Positions 50,944 to 60,845 of a stretch of 64,000 nucleotides of DNA are shown here, piece by piece (position 1 is the stretch's first letter; each line of letters starts with the position of its first letter). A model generated the notes under the pieces. It had not been told where the DNA came from, searched no databases, and worked only from the letters and a program-made list of their open reading frames with translations. The stretch is from QQUJ01 sp050287605 (GTDB lineage Bacteria; Pseudomonadota; Gammaproteobacteria; QQUJ01). Position numbers and translations under genes: made by a program. The stretch is from positions 1-64,000 of the forward strand of contig JBNKCG010000001.1 of NCBI GenBank assembly GCA_050287605.1, given 5' to 3'.

Positions 50944-51506
50944 GGCGTCGGCGTCTCGTAGCACGGCAGATGCGTGGGATCGATATCCGCCAAACAAGGC
51001 GCCGCCTCATCTTTGGCCGACAGCGACGGGTGTTCGATGGGCCAAGCGATGCCCAGCTGCGGGTCGTTCCAGCGCACGCTGTGTTCACAGTCCGGATCGT
51101 AGTAAGTGGTGCACTTGTAGTGAAACAGCGCCGTTTCGCTCAACACGCAAAAGCCGTGGGCAAACCCCGGCGGGAGCCACAACTGGCGACTGTTGTCGCC
51201 CGACAGCTCGATCCCGAACCAGCACCCGAAGTCGGGCGATCCGACGCGCACGTCCACCGCAACGTCGAACACCGCGCCCTGGAGAATGGTCACCAGCTTC
51301 CCCTGGCCCTGGGGATGCTGAAAATGCAGACCGCGCAGCACGCCACGAGAGGAGAGAGATAGGTTGTCCTGCACGAAGGGTCGATCGATACCCTCGCGCG
51401 CATACCGCCCGGCTTGGTAGAGCTCTTCGAAATAGCCGCGCCCGTCGCCGAAACGCCGAGGCGTGATGACCAGAACCTCCGGCAGCGACGCGGAAACGAC
51501 TTCCAC
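50940..51506 (-). CDS. rfbC: dTDP-4-dehydrorhamnose 3,5-epimerase
   Basis: 188 residues, cupin fold. The catalytic His is in VLRGLHFQHPQGQGKLV, and PPGFAHGFCVLSE carries another conserved His. It epimerises the RmlB product at C3 and C5. It directly follows rfbA and overlaps rfbD by 4 bases. Confidence 0.96.
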   Translation of the reverse strand: MEVVSASLPEVLVITPRRFGDGRGYFEELYQAGRYAREGIDRPFVQDNLSLSSRGVLRGLHFQHPQGQGKLVTILQGAVFDVAVDVRVGSPDFGCWFGIELSGDNSRQLWLPPGFAHGFCVLSETALFHYKCTTYYDPDCEHSVRWNDPQLGIAWPIEHPSLSAKDEAAPCLADIDPTHLPCYETPTP

Positions 51507-52385
51507 CTAAAACACCCTCTCGCGGAGCAGCGCCGCCAAATATTCCCCGTAGCCGTTGCTCGCCAGCCCGGCGGCCAAGCGCTCCAGTTGCTGCGCATCG
51601 ATGTAGCCCATGCGGTAGGCGATCTCCTCCGGACACGAAATCTTCAGTCCCTGGCGCTTTTCGATGGTTTCGATGAAGGTGGAGGCCTCCAGCAGCGATT
51701 CGTGGGTACCGGTATCCAGCCATGCAACGCCGCGGCCCATGATCTCCACTTGGAGCTCGCCGCGTTCCAGGTAGAGCTGGTTGAGATCGGTGATCTCCAG
51801 TTCACCGCGCGGCGACGGCGCCAGCGAGGCCGCGCGCTCCACCACCGCGTCGTCGTAGAAATAGAGACCGGTCACCGCATAGCGGGACTTCGGACGCTGG
51901 GGCTTCTCTTCGATGGACAATGCCCGCCCCTGCTCGTCGAAGCTGACCACGCCGTAGCGCTGCGGATCCTTCACCGGATACGCGAACACCGTGCCGCCCC
52001 GGGTCTGGGCGCAGGCACTACGCAGTTTCTTGGCGAGGTCGTGGCCGAAAAAGAGGTTGTCTCCCAGTACCAGCGCACAGGCGGCACCGTCGAGAAACTC
52101 GCGGGCGATGAGCAGCGCCTGCGCAATCCCCTCGGGCCGCGCCTGCACGGCGTAGCTCAGCGAAATCCCCCACTGTTGCCCGTCGCCCAGCAGTTGCTCG
52201 AAACGCGGCGTGTCCTGCGGCGTAGAGATCACCAGGATGTCGCGAATACCCGCCAGCATCAGAGTGCTCAGCGGATAGTAGATCATGGGTTTGTCGTAGA
52301 CCGGCAGCAGCTGCTTGGAAACCGCCAACGTCACCGGATAGAGGCGCGTGCCGCTGCCGCCGGCCAGGATGATGCCTTTTCTCAT
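51507..52385 (-). CDS. rfbA: Glucose-1-phosphate thymidylyltransferase
   Basis: 292 residues, making dTDP-glucose. GIILAGGSGTRLYPVTLAVS is the nucleotide-binding signature, followed by KPMIYYPLSTLMLAGIRDIL, LVLGDNLFFG and the SIEEKP and AWLDTGTHESLLEA motifs. The ATG overlaps the rfbB stop. Its product feeds both the rhamnose and the 3-amino sugar branches. Confidence 0.97.
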   Translation of the reverse strand: MRKGIILAGGSGTRLYPVTLAVSKQLLPVYDKPMIYYPLSTLMLAGIRDILVISTPQDTPRFEQLLGDGQQWGISLSYAVQARPEGIAQALLIAREFLDGAACALVLGDNLFFGHDLAKKLRSACAQTRGGTVFAYPVKDPQRYGVVSFDEQGRALSIEEKPQRPKSRYAVTGLYFYDDAVVERAASLAPSPRGELEITDLNQLYLERGELQVEIMGRGVAWLDTGTHESLLEASTFIETIEKRQGLKISCPEEIAYRMGYIDAQQLERLAAGLASNGYGEYLAALLRERVF

Positions 52386-53467
52386 GATGCCGCTTCTTTC
52401 AATCCCAGGCGTTCGCGCCGGTAGCTGCCGTCTTGTACGTGCCGGCACCATGCGTCGTTGTCCAGATACCACTGCACCGTTGCCGCCAAACCCGTCGTAA
52501 ATGTTTCGTTGGGGCGCCACCCCAGTTCGCGTTCCATCTTGCTGCAATCGATAGCGTAGCGATGATCGTGGCCGGGACGGTCGGCGACGAATTCGATCAA
52601 TTGAACATGGGGCCGGTGCAACGAATCGGGTAGCCGCTCGTCGAGCAACGCGCAGATGGCATCCACCACTTGGCGGTTGGTGCGTTCGCTGCGCCCGCCG
52701 ATGTTGTAGGTCTCGCCGACGCGTCCGCGCGCCAGCACCGTGCGCAGCGCACGCACGTGATCGCCCACGTAAAGCCAGTCGCGTACGTTGTCGCCGCGCC
52801 CGTAAATGGGCAGCGTGCGACCCTCGCGAGCGTTGAGGATCATCAGCGGAATCAGCTTTTCCGGAAACTGGTAGGGACCGTAGTTGTTGGAGCAGTTGGT
52901 GACGATCACCGGCAACCCATAGGTGTGGTGCCAGGCGCGCGCCAAGTGATCGGCGCCGGCCTTGCTGGCCGAATAGGGCGAGCGCGGCTGGTAGGGCGAA
53001 TGTTCGGTAAACGCCCCCGCGTCTCCCAGCGAACCGAACACCTCGTCGGTGGAGACGTGCACGAAACGAAAACGCTCGGCCGCTTGCGCCGGCAGGCCGC
53101 GCCAATGGCGCCGAGCGCTCTCCAGCAGCGCCGCGGTGCCCACCACATTGGTCATCACGAAGGCATCGGGCCCATCGATGGAGCGGTCCACGTGGGACTC
53201 GGCCGCCAGATGCAACACGGCGTCGGGGCGATAGTGCGCGAACAGTCGCTCCAGCTCGGCCGGATCGCAGATATCCACCTGCTCGAACACGTAGCGGGGA
53301 TTGCCCTCCACGCCAGCCAGCGACTCCAGGTTTCCCGCGTAGGTGAGCTTATCCACGTTCACCACGCGCGCAGCGGATTCGCCCACCAGCTGGCGCACCA
53401 CCTCCGAACCGATGAAGCCCGCGCCACCGGTTACCAGTATCGTGCCCTGTTCCTCGACTGTGTTCAT
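52382..53467 (-). CDS. rfbB: dTDP-glucose 4,6-dehydratase
   Basis: 361 residues, extended SDR: ILVTGGAGFIGSEVVRQL, HLAAESHVDRSIDGP, HVSTDEVFGSL and the YSASKAGADHL active-site motif, then NNYGPYQFPEKLIPL. It makes dTDP-4-keto-6-deoxyglucose, the branch point for rhamnose and for FdtA. I start at ATG 53467, which overlaps the stop of the TPR gene. Confidence 0.97.
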   Translation of the reverse strand: MNTVEEQGTILVTGGAGFIGSEVVRQLVGESAARVVNVDKLTYAGNLESLAGVEGNPRYVFEQVDICDPAELERLFAHYRPDAVLHLAAESHVDRSIDGPDAFVMTNVVGTAALLESARRHWRGLPAQAAERFRFVHVSTDEVFGSLGDAGAFTEHSPYQPRSPYSASKAGADHLARAWHHTYGLPVIVTNCSNNYGPYQFPEKLIPLMILNAREGRTLPIYGRGDNVRDWLYVGDHVRALRTVLARGRVGETYNIGGRSERTNRQVVDAICALLDERLPDSLHRPHVQLIEFVADRPGHDHRYAIDCSKMERELGWRPNETFTTGLAATVQWYLDNDAWCRHVQDGSYRRERLGLKEAAS

Positions 53468-55140
53468 CGCTCCCCGGTACCCGGTCGTACAAAGCGCTCC
53501 AGAGCCTGTGCGACTTTCTCGATCAAACCGCTCCAGTCGCCGCGCGCAGGCTGGCGAAACAGCGTCAACGAAGGGTACCACGGCGAATCGCTGCGTCCGA
53601 CCAGCCAGCGCCAATCGGCCACCTGGGGCAGCAGCACCCAGGCGGGCCGGCCCAGCGCACCGGCCAGATGCGCCACCGCGGTGTCCACCGTGATCACCAG
53701 ATCCAGCTCCGCTATCAGTGCGGCGGTGGCAGCGAAGTCGTCCAGCGCCGGATCGGGCCGCGCCACCGCCATTTCACCGGGCACCGATTCCTCGGCTGCA
53801 GCGCCGGTCTGCAGACTCACCAGATCAACCCCGGGCAGAGCCAGCGCCGCCAGCGCCGCCAGCGGGCAACTGCGCTCGCGGCTGTTGCGCGCCTCGGGAT
53901 TAACCGACCAGCACAGCCCCACCCGAATGCCGCGCAAGCCGTCCAGCATCGCCCGCCACGGCGCGACCCATTGCGGGTCCACCTGCACGTAGGAATCGGG
54001 CGCGGGCACTGCATCAAGCGTCGTCGACAACCAGCGCGGCAGGCTGAGCAGAGGCACCTGAATATCCACCGGCGGCACCGCATCCCGATCACGCACGACC
54101 AGCTCATCGGCCACGGCGGCATGGGCCAGCAACCGCGCCAGCGGCGCCTGGCACTCCAGCACCACCGTCGCACCGGCCGCCCGCAGCGGCGCGAGAAAGC
54201 GAACGAACTGCAGCGTATCACCGTACCCCTGTTCGGCGTACACCAGCAGACGCCGCCCGCGCAGCGGCTGCCCCTCCCAGCGTGGCGCCGCGACTACCCG
54301 CGACGGGCGCTCGCCGGCCGCAAACCCGCTTTCGTAGTCGATCCACCCGGCTTCATAGTTGCCCCGCTGCAGCTGCAACAGTCCGCGGTTCCAGCGGGCG
54401 ATGGCGAGATCGGGTGCGAAACTCAGCGCAACTTCGTAGAACTCCAGCGCTTCGTCCAGCATCCCCAACTGCTGGAGCGCATTGGCCAGATTGGAATAGG
54501 TGTGGGCGTCCTGAGGGCTCAGCTTCAACGCATGCTGATAACACTCCACGGCACCGGCAGGATCGCCGGCCGCTTTACGCGCATTGCCCAGGTTCCCCCA
54601 CGCTTCGGCATAGTCTGGCTTGCAGCGCAGCGCTTTGACGAAACTCTCCGCAGCCTCCTCCAAGCGCCCCAGCGTCTTGAGGACAACGCCACGGTTGTTC
54701 CATGCTTCGGGATAGTCGGACTGGTGGTGCGCGGCCGCATCGTAAGACGCCAACGCCTCTTCGAAACGCTGCAACCCATACAACGCGTTACCCAGATTGT
54801 TGAGCAGTTGCACCGACTCCGCGTGCACGGCAAGTGCATCGCGGTAGACACTCACCGCCTCTTCGGCGCGACGGCTCCCCTGGAGCAACGTCCCCAGATT
54901 CAGCGCGGCGTCGACGAAATGTCGATCACGGGCCAGGGATTCGCGATAGGCCGTTTCCGCTCGCGCCAAATCGCCTTCCAGGTGCCTAGCGACCGCAAGG
55001 TTGAACCACAGCAACGCGTTGCCGCCGTCATCCGCCAGCAACCGCTGGTAGCACTCCGCGGCCTCCCGGTAGCTGCCTGACGCGAAGAGCGCTTGGGCCT
55101 GAGCCACCAATGCCTCGCGAACGTCGGTCGGTTCCGTCAT
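53464..55140 (-). CDS. TPR protein with GT9-like glycosyltransferase domain
   Basis: 558 residues. About seven tetratricopeptide repeats (roughly 12-285) show the usual A-W-x-N-x-G pattern (AWNNRGVVLKTLGRLEEAAE, AWGNLGNARKAAGDPAGAVE). The C-terminal half (about 310-545) resembles the heptosyltransferase/GT9-type fold, with VGLCWSVNP, CPLAALAAL and LVITVDTAVAHLAGALGRPAWVLLP. Proteins of this layout are common beside flagellin genes. Its ATG 55140 follows a 148-base gap; it overlaps rfbB. Transfer of sugar to flagellin, with the TPRs binding the acceptor, is inference. Confidence 0.85.
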   Translation of the reverse strand: MTEPTDVREALVAQAQALFASGSYREAAECYQRLLADDGGNALLWFNLAVARHLEGDLARAETAYRESLARDRHFVDAALNLGTLLQGSRRAEEAVSVYRDALAVHAESVQLLNNLGNALYGLQRFEEALASYDAAAHHQSDYPEAWNNRGVVLKTLGRLEEAAESFVKALRCKPDYAEAWGNLGNARKAAGDPAGAVECYQHALKLSPQDAHTYSNLANALQQLGMLDEALEFYEVALSFAPDLAIARWNRGLLQLQRGNYEAGWIDYESGFAAGERPSRVVAAPRWEGQPLRGRRLLVYAEQGYGDTLQFVRFLAPLRAAGATVVLECQAPLARLLAHAAVADELVVRDRDAVPPVDIQVPLLSLPRWLSTTLDAVPAPDSYVQVDPQWVAPWRAMLDGLRGIRVGLCWSVNPEARNSRERSCPLAALAALALPGVDLVSLQTGAAAEESVPGEMAVARPDPALDDFAATAALIAELDLVITVDTAVAHLAGALGRPAWVLLPQVADWRWLVGRSDSPWYPSLTLFRQPARGDWSGLIEKVAQALERFVRPGTGER

Positions 55141-55288
55141 CGCCCCTCGCTGGCGCCCTTGGCGCGCCCCCATACGGCGGGTCCACTATTCTGAGACCGT
55201 TTCCAAGTGAAGTCCCCTGACCGGCACCCGCAAACTCCCAGCGTGGTCAAACGACGGGATCGCTGCCCGGTACTCGCTTTGACCTCGC
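55141..55288. other. Gap between the large glycosyltransferase and the TPR gene (148 bases)
   Basis: The longest gap in the sugar island. I see no convincing terminator hairpin and no good promoter, so whether the TPR-rml unit is separately transcribed is open. Confidence 0.5.
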
Positions 55289-58200
55289 TCACGGCTGCGC
55301 CGCCGCCCGTGCTGCCGGTTGCGCGGAACTCGGGGTCAACGCCGCAAGCCAGTCGTCGAAATGGTCTTCCAGCATCCAGCGACTCTGGATCCACTCGCGC
55401 AGGCGGTCGCCTTCCGCCGCCATGGCGTCCCAGTCGTGCACCCTTTCACGCAGCGCCGTGATCCACGCCTGCGGATCGTTGGCGACCCGGCACACCGGTG
55501 CACCGCGGTAGGGCTCGATGTCGGAACACACCACCGGCCAGCCGAGGGCGCCGAACTCCAGCAGACGCAGGTTGGACTTCGCTTCATTGAAGGGGTGCGC
55601 CTCCAGCGGCGCCACCGCGAGATCGAGATCGAGGGTGGCCAGTTTGGCCGGGTACTCCTCGAACGGCACCGGCTGGTGAAACTCCTTCACGTAGGGCTCG
55701 AACGCCTTCAGCCACATGCCCATGAAGACCCAGTCCACCTCTTGCGCAGTGGCCTTGACCACTTCCAGCAGCAACTCCAGGTCACCTTGATGCTGCTGGG
55801 CACCCGCCCAGCCGACGCGGGGTTTGTCGCTGCGGCGACGGCGCGACTGCAGCGGGTCCCACACGCGCCGCTCCAGATAGTTGGGCACCACCCGTACGTC
55901 GTCTATCCAGCCACGGTAGGCCTCGCGCAACGGTTCGGTGCTGACCACCAGGCGGTCCGACATGCGTAGCGCCGCCCGCAGACGCCGTTCGATGTCGGGA
56001 TAGACCTGTTTGGCAAACGGGGACCACGCCGGCACGTCGGTCACCAGATCGTCCAACGCAAAGACCTTGAACAAGTGGTCGAGCACACGATATTGGCGCA
56101 GCGCCGAGAGCTGATGGTCGTGGATATACATCTGCGCCAGCAACGTGTCCGGCGCCAGCCGTGCCACCTCCCACAGCGTCGGTATGCGCGCCCGCGTCTC
56201 CTCCGGCAGTATGCCGATCTGGGCCTTGCCTGCGCGCTCCAGCGCCAGCAGCGGGCACAGCACCCGGTAGCGCGGCGAGCCGGACGCATTGACGGGCGCG
56301 GCCAGCAAGCGCGGCCGATCGTGGAAGTGCGGATCCCATTTGCCCACCACTTCGATCTCGGGACGCCAATCCAGGGCGTTCAAGCTCAGGTTGCGGTTGT
56401 AGGCGGGATCGTCGGCCATGCGCTGCGTCCAGGTGGCGGCAAATTCCGTCACCTCCTTGCTCTTGCGCTGCTGGGCCGTGCTGAAATTTTCTTTGGTCAC
56501 CGAGACCGAAGCGTGGTGCACCAGCGTGGCGAACGGCGTCCAGACCACCAGTTTGTGCTGTTCGCCCACCCGCAGGCAGTAGTCGACATCGTTGAACAGC
56601 ACGCCGAAACGGGTCTCGTCCAAACCGCCCAGGGCATCGAACAGGGACTTGCGCGTCAGCAGACAGGCACCGGTCACTGCGGAATAGTTCTGCGTCATCT
56701 GAGCGCGACCCATTGGGCCGGGCTCGTCGAGCGCAGCCCCGGCACCCACGTGATGGGCACTGCCGCCCATGCCCACAATCACGCCGGCATGTTGCACACG
56801 CTGATCGGGAAACAGCAGCCGCGCGCCTACGACACCCACCTCGGGGCGTTGAGCGTGATCCATCATGCGCCGCAGCCAGGCGTCCTGCAGCACCGCCGTG
56901 TCGTTGTTGAGCAGCAACAAGTAATCGCCGGCCGCGTGGCGTGCGCCCAGGTTGATCATGGCGGAGAAGTTGAAAGGCGACGAATAGGGAATCACGCGCA
57001 CCCGCGGATCGCGCTCCTGGATCTCTTCCAGAAACTCCAGTGCCATGGGATCGACCGTGTCGTTGTCGACGATGATCAGCTCGAAATCGGGGTAGTCGGT
57101 CTTGCCCAGAACGCTTTCGACGCAGGGGATCAGGTAGTCGGGTTGATCGCGGGTGGGAATGATGATGGAGACCTTGGGGCGGGTGTCGTGCTGGTACTCG
57201 ACGAAGAAGCTCATCGGCAGATAACCCTGCCGCACCTGCGCCGCGATGCCCGTGCGCAGGAAGTGATCGGTGAGCGCCTCGCGGGCGTGCGCCTCCGATT
57301 CGCCCGCATCGTAACGTGTCAGGTTGGCGGCACTCACGTGGAACAGCTGCTCGGCGATATGGCCGATGGATTCCCCGCCGTGACCCTCGTAGATGCGCAA
57401 CGCGAGATCATAGACGCCGGTAGTTCCCAGCCATCGATAGCCGTCCGCCGCCTCGAGCGCTTCGCGCCGGATCACGGCAAAAGGTCCCATGTAAGGTGTG
57501 GAGCGCAGCAGATCGAGATTGAAATCGGGTTTGAAGTGCGGCGTGCCTCTCCCGCCCGCGGCATCGATGTGGTCATGGTCGCAGTAGATCAGCTGCCACT
57601 GCGGATAGCGGTTGACGTAGTCGCCCAGGCGCAGCAGCAGCTGCGGCGCCAGGCGGTCCCCCGGCTCGATCAGCCCCACCCAATCAGCCCCCGTCGCCTG
57701 GATCGCCTCCAGCAGCGCCGCCCCCAGGGGTTGATCGGCGGGCACTTGCAGCCACTCCAGCGCACCCGTACCCCCCCAACCGTCGTCCGGCGCGGGATGG
57801 CGCGCAACCACGCTCAGTCCCCAACCCTTGTAAAACTGCTGCGCGAGGCTCTCCAGCGTCTGCGCCAAGCGCGGCTCATCGCCCGGCTGCACCACGCACA
57901 ACAGGTGCACCGCCGGATGCTGGGTCCAGGCCAGCATGCGCTCGGCAAGTATCTGCGCTGCGCCTTCGGTGAGTTCGTGCAACTCGACCCAATGCGCGTA
58001 CCGCGCACGCGCGTTGTCCGAGGTCTGCTGCGCACTGCGCTCGGCGACCTGGGCGTGATCCAGGCCATTCAGCGCCTTGACCCGTTCGTCGCGCACCCAC
58101 GTCGAGCCAAAATCGTCGTAGCGCCGGTACAGGGTGCGGAACAGGCCCGGGAAATTCTTGCGCTCACGTCCCGACATGTTGTCGCCGGCGGCTTCCCGCA

Positions 58201-59725
58201 ACCGCACCTGCACCGTAGTGCGACGCAGGTACTGCGGTTCGGTGGCGCGCGAGATTCGCAGCAGCAGATCCCAATCCTCCAGCGCGCTCAGCGTCTCATC
58301 GAACAGACCGACGCGATCGAGCAGCGCACGGCGGTGCGCCCAGCTGTTGACCGGGATGTAGTTCTGCACGTGCAGCCGCTCCTTGGAGTACGCGTCATGG
58401 GCATACGGCATGCCACGCTGGCGATCCTCGCGGCGTCCCTCTTTGACCTCCTCAACGATGTACTCGGCGTCGGTATAGACGAACTCCGCACCGCCGCTGC
58501 ACAGTGCATCGACCACGGTCTGCAGATGGTGAGGTTCGAAGCGGTCGTCGTCGTCGAGATAGCAGATCACCTCGCCACTGGCGGCACGCAGCGCCGAATT
58601 GCGCGCTGCGGGCAAGCCGCGCGAGGCATCGTGCGAGAGGTACACGATGCGCGCATCGGGTGCCAGGCGGCGCACTATCTCCTCCACCGGGCAGCCTCCG
58701 TCGTTGACGATCACCGCCTCCCAATGCCCATAGGTTTGCGCCACGACCGACCGCAGCGCGTCGCTGAGGAAATCCGGACGATCCTTGGTGGGCATGATCA
58801 CGCTGACCAGCGGCTCGTCCGAAGCGTCAAAGCCATGCACGCGCAACGCGTAAAACCGCCGCCGCACGGCTTCGATGCGTTCGTCCAGCGGTGCCCGGGT
58901 CTGCGGCGGGAAACCACCGGCACGCCGCTCCAGGTGCGCGAGGATGACATCGGCGTGAACGACCAGATCGACCGCACGCGGCGATTCCAGCGCTTTTTCC
59001 AGGATACGCAGATGATCGAGCAGCGGTTCCGCGGAGGCGTAGAACTGCTGCGAATACTGGGTCTCGTGCACGCGGTAACCCACCGAAGGCGATGCGACGA
59101 ACGCGAACTGCGGATTGTGCTGCGCGAAACGGACGTAGAGATCCCAGTCACCGGCACCGGTCACCTGCGGATCCACCACGCCCACCGTCTCCAGCACCGA
59201 GCGGCGCAGCAACGCGGCGGGCGGCGTGATGTAGTTATCGTAGATCAGCAGATCGGCAAGCTCATCGCGCCCCCCGCAATAGGACTGCGCACGGTGCCCG
59301 GGGTGCACCGCGGTCTTGAGCACCTGGCCGTTGTCGTCAATCCAACGGCACTGGCTGTAGGCCAGGCTGCACTCGGGATGCTGCTCCAGCGCTTCGACCA
59401 ACGGTGCCAGATGGCCGGGGTACCAGAAATCGTCGGAGGGGAGGATGACGAGGTATTTGCCGCGACCGGAGCGGTACGCCTTGTTGGAGTTCTCCACCAT
59501 GCCCAGGTTGGATTCGTTACGCACGTAGGTGAGGCGGGGATCGTCCAGGTAGCGGCGCACGACGGCGTCGGTGCCGTCCGGGGAGCAATCGTCGAGCACG
59601 AGAATCTCCAGCCCCTCCACCTCTTGGGCCAGCACGCTTTCGATGCACTGCGCGATGTAGCGCTCGTGGTTGTAGGAGAGGATGACGACGGTCACCAAGG
59701 GACGGTCGGAATCGGCATGGGTCAT
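55289..59725 (-). CDS. Very large multi-domain glycosyltransferase (1478 aa)
   Basis: At least four units in one chain. GT2-type domain 1 (about 8-235) has VTVVILSYNHERYIAQCIES and DDCSPDGTD. Domain 2 (about 300-530) has VSVIMPTKDRPDFLSDALRS and YLDDDDRFEP. A diverged GT-A-like segment lies at about 605-780 (LLCVVQPGDEPRLAQTLESL). Domain 3 (about 848-1100) has KVSIIIPTRDQPDYLIPCVE and LLLNNDTAVLQDAW. The C-terminal GT4/GT-B-like part (about 1150-1465) has RVGWAGAQQHQGDLELLLEV and EFGALGWPVVCSDIEPYRG. It probably builds a short heteroglycan in consecutive steps. The target is unknown. Confidence 0.9.
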   Translation of the reverse strand: MTHADSDRPLVTVVILSYNHERYIAQCIESVLAQEVEGLEILVLDDCSPDGTDAVVRRYLDDPRLTYVRNESNLGMVENSNKAYRSGRGKYLVILPSDDFWYPGHLAPLVEALEQHPECSLAYSQCRWIDDNGQVLKTAVHPGHRAQSYCGGRDELADLLIYDNYITPPAALLRRSVLETVGVVDPQVTGAGDWDLYVRFAQHNPQFAFVASPSVGYRVHETQYSQQFYASAEPLLDHLRILEKALESPRAVDLVVHADVILAHLERRAGGFPPQTRAPLDERIEAVRRRFYALRVHGFDASDEPLVSVIMPTKDRPDFLSDALRSVVAQTYGHWEAVIVNDGGCPVEEIVRRLAPDARIVYLSHDASRGLPAARNSALRAASGEVICYLDDDDRFEPHHLQTVVDALCSGGAEFVYTDAEYIVEEVKEGRREDRQRGMPYAHDAYSKERLHVQNYIPVNSWAHRRALLDRVGLFDETLSALEDWDLLLRISRATEPQYLRRTTVQVRLREAAGDNMSGRERKNFPGLFRTLYRRYDDFGSTWVRDERVKALNGLDHAQVAERSAQQTSDNARARYAHWVELHELTEGAAQILAERMLAWTQHPAVHLLCVVQPGDEPRLAQTLESLAQQFYKGWGLSVVARHPAPDDGWGGTGALEWLQVPADQPLGAALLEAIQATGADWVGLIEPGDRLAPQLLLRLGDYVNRYPQWQLIYCDHDHIDAAGGRGTPHFKPDFNLDLLRSTPYMGPFAVIRREALEAADGYRWLGTTGVYDLALRIYEGHGGESIGHIAEQLFHVSAANLTRYDAGESEAHAREALTDHFLRTGIAAQVRQGYLPMSFFVEYQHDTRPKVSIIIPTRDQPDYLIPCVESVLGKTDYPDFELIIVDNDTVDPMALEFLEEIQERDPRVRVIPYSSPFNFSAMINLGARHAAGDYLLLLNNDTAVLQDAWLRRMMDHAQRPEVGVVGARLLFPDQRVQHAGVIVGMGGSAHHVGAGAALDEPGPMGRAQMTQNYSAVTGACLLTRKSLFDALGGLDETRFGVLFNDVDYCLRVGEQHKLVVWTPFATLVHHASVSVTKENFSTAQQRKSKEVTEFAATWTQRMADDPAYNRNLSLNALDWRPEIEVVGKWDPHFHDRPRLLAAPVNASGSPRYRVLCPLLALERAGKAQIGILPEETRARIPTLWEVARLAPDTLLAQMYIHDHQLSALRQYRVLDHLFKVFALDDLVTDVPAWSPFAKQVYPDIERRLRAALRMSDRLVVSTEPLREAYRGWIDDVRVVPNYLERRVWDPLQSRRRRSDKPRVGWAGAQQHQGDLELLLEVVKATAQEVDWVFMGMWLKAFEPYVKEFHQPVPFEEYPAKLATLDLDLAVAPLEAHPFNEAKSNLRLLEFGALGWPVVCSDIEPYRGAPVCRVANDPQAWITALRERVHDWDAMAAEGDRLREWIQSRWMLEDHFDDWLAALTPSSAQPAARAAAQP

Positions 59726-59738
59726 GAATCAGGTCTCC

Positions 59739-60845
59739 TCAGTGTCCGAACCCGTCCAGCGCCGCGATGACGCGATCACACTGTTCATCGCTAAGATGCG
59801 GCCCCAGGGGCAGGCTCAGCACCTCGCCGGCCAAGGCTTCGGAAACGGGCAGTCTCGCCCCGCCGAAATCCGCGCGATAAGCGGCACAGCGGTGGGGCGG
59901 CTCGGGATAGTGGATCTGGGTTTGAATTCCGTGCTTGTCGAGATGCCGGCGCAGCGCCTCGCGCGCACGACTGCGCACCACGTAGAGATGATGCGCGCTG
60001 GACGCACCTGCGGTGTCGGCAAAGGTTTGCAGCCACTCCCGGCCGCGCAGCGCGTCCGTGTAGCGCTGCGCGATACGCGCACGCCGCCGGTTCCACTCCT
60101 CCAGTTGCGCCAGCTTGGCGCGCAGCAACGCCGCCTGCAGCTCGTCCAGCCGCGAATTGACGGCAACGGTATCGTGTCGGTACTTGTGCGGCGATCCGTA
60201 GTTGCGCAGGCAGCGGACCCGCTCGAGCAGCCGTTCATCGTCGCTCACCACAGCACCCCCGTCACCAAACGCGCCGAAATTCTTCGCCGGGTAGAAACTG
60301 AACGCGGCGGCATCGCCCAGCGCACCGGCGCGTCGTTCCCGCAGGGTCGCGCCATGAGCCTGCGCCGCATCTTCGATGATACGGATATCGCGCCCGGCCA
60401 CCGCCGCCGCGATAGCATCCATGGGTGCCGGCTGACCATATAAGTGCACGGCGATCACAGCGCGCGTGTGCGGCGTAATTGCATCGGCAATCCCATCCGG
60501 ATCGAGGTTGGCGGTCGCAGCATCCACATCCACCGGCACCGGCGTGGCGCCCGTCAAGCTCACCGCAAACCAGGTGGCGACAAAGGTAAAACCGGGGACA
60601 ATCACCTCGTCCCCAGGGCCCAGTCCGTAGGCCCACAGGATCAGGCGCAGCGCATCCAGACCGCTGCCCACGCCGGCACAGCCGCGTGTGCCGCAGTAGG
60701 CGGCGAACTCCGTTTCGAACGCCTCCAGCTCCGGCCCCAACACGAACCAACCGCTCTCCATGACGCGTCGCCAGGCCGCCGTCAACTCCGGCTCCAGTTC
60801 GCGGACCCCGGCCCCTACGTCGAGAAAGGGAACCGGCTCACTCAT
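59739..60845 (-). CDS. DegT/DnrJ-type sugar aminotransferase (FdtB/QdtB-like)
   Basis: 368 residues, PLP-dependent. The Schiff-base lysine is in FSFYPAKNFGAFGDGG; other conserved parts are GSGLDALRLILWAYGLGPGD, EVIVPGFTFVATWFAV and IIEDAAQAHGA. Next to an FdtA/QdtA homologue it should aminate dTDP-3-keto-6-deoxyhexose at C3, giving dTDP-3-amino-3,6-dideoxygalactose or -glucose. Which epimer depends on the upstream enzyme. Its start overlaps the end of that gene by 8 bases. Confidence 0.88.
   Translation of the reverse strand: MSEPVPFLDVGAGVRELEPELTAAWRRVMESGWFVLGPELEAFETEFAAYCGTRGCAGVGSGLDALRLILWAYGLGPGDEVIVPGFTFVATWFAVSLTGATPVPVDVDAATANLDPDGIADAITPHTRAVIAVHLYGQPAPMDAIAAAVAGRDIRIIEDAAQAHGATLRERRAGALGDAAAFSFYPAKNFGAFGDGGAVVSDDERLLERVRCLRNYGSPHKYRHDTVAVNSRLDELQAALLRAKLAQLEEWNRRRARIAQRYTDALRGREWLQTFADTAGASSAHHLYVVRSRAREALRRHLDKHGIQTQIHYPEPPHRCAAYRADFGGARLPVSEALAGEVLSLPLGPHLSDEQCDRVIAALDGFGH

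Noticed and set aside
56075..59770. A 1231-codon open frame on the plus strand opposite the large glycosyltransferase
   Set aside because: It mirrors the codons of a clear gene in a GC-rich sequence; its composition (rich in His, Arg, Gln) and lack of motifs or ribosome site mark it as an antisense shadow.
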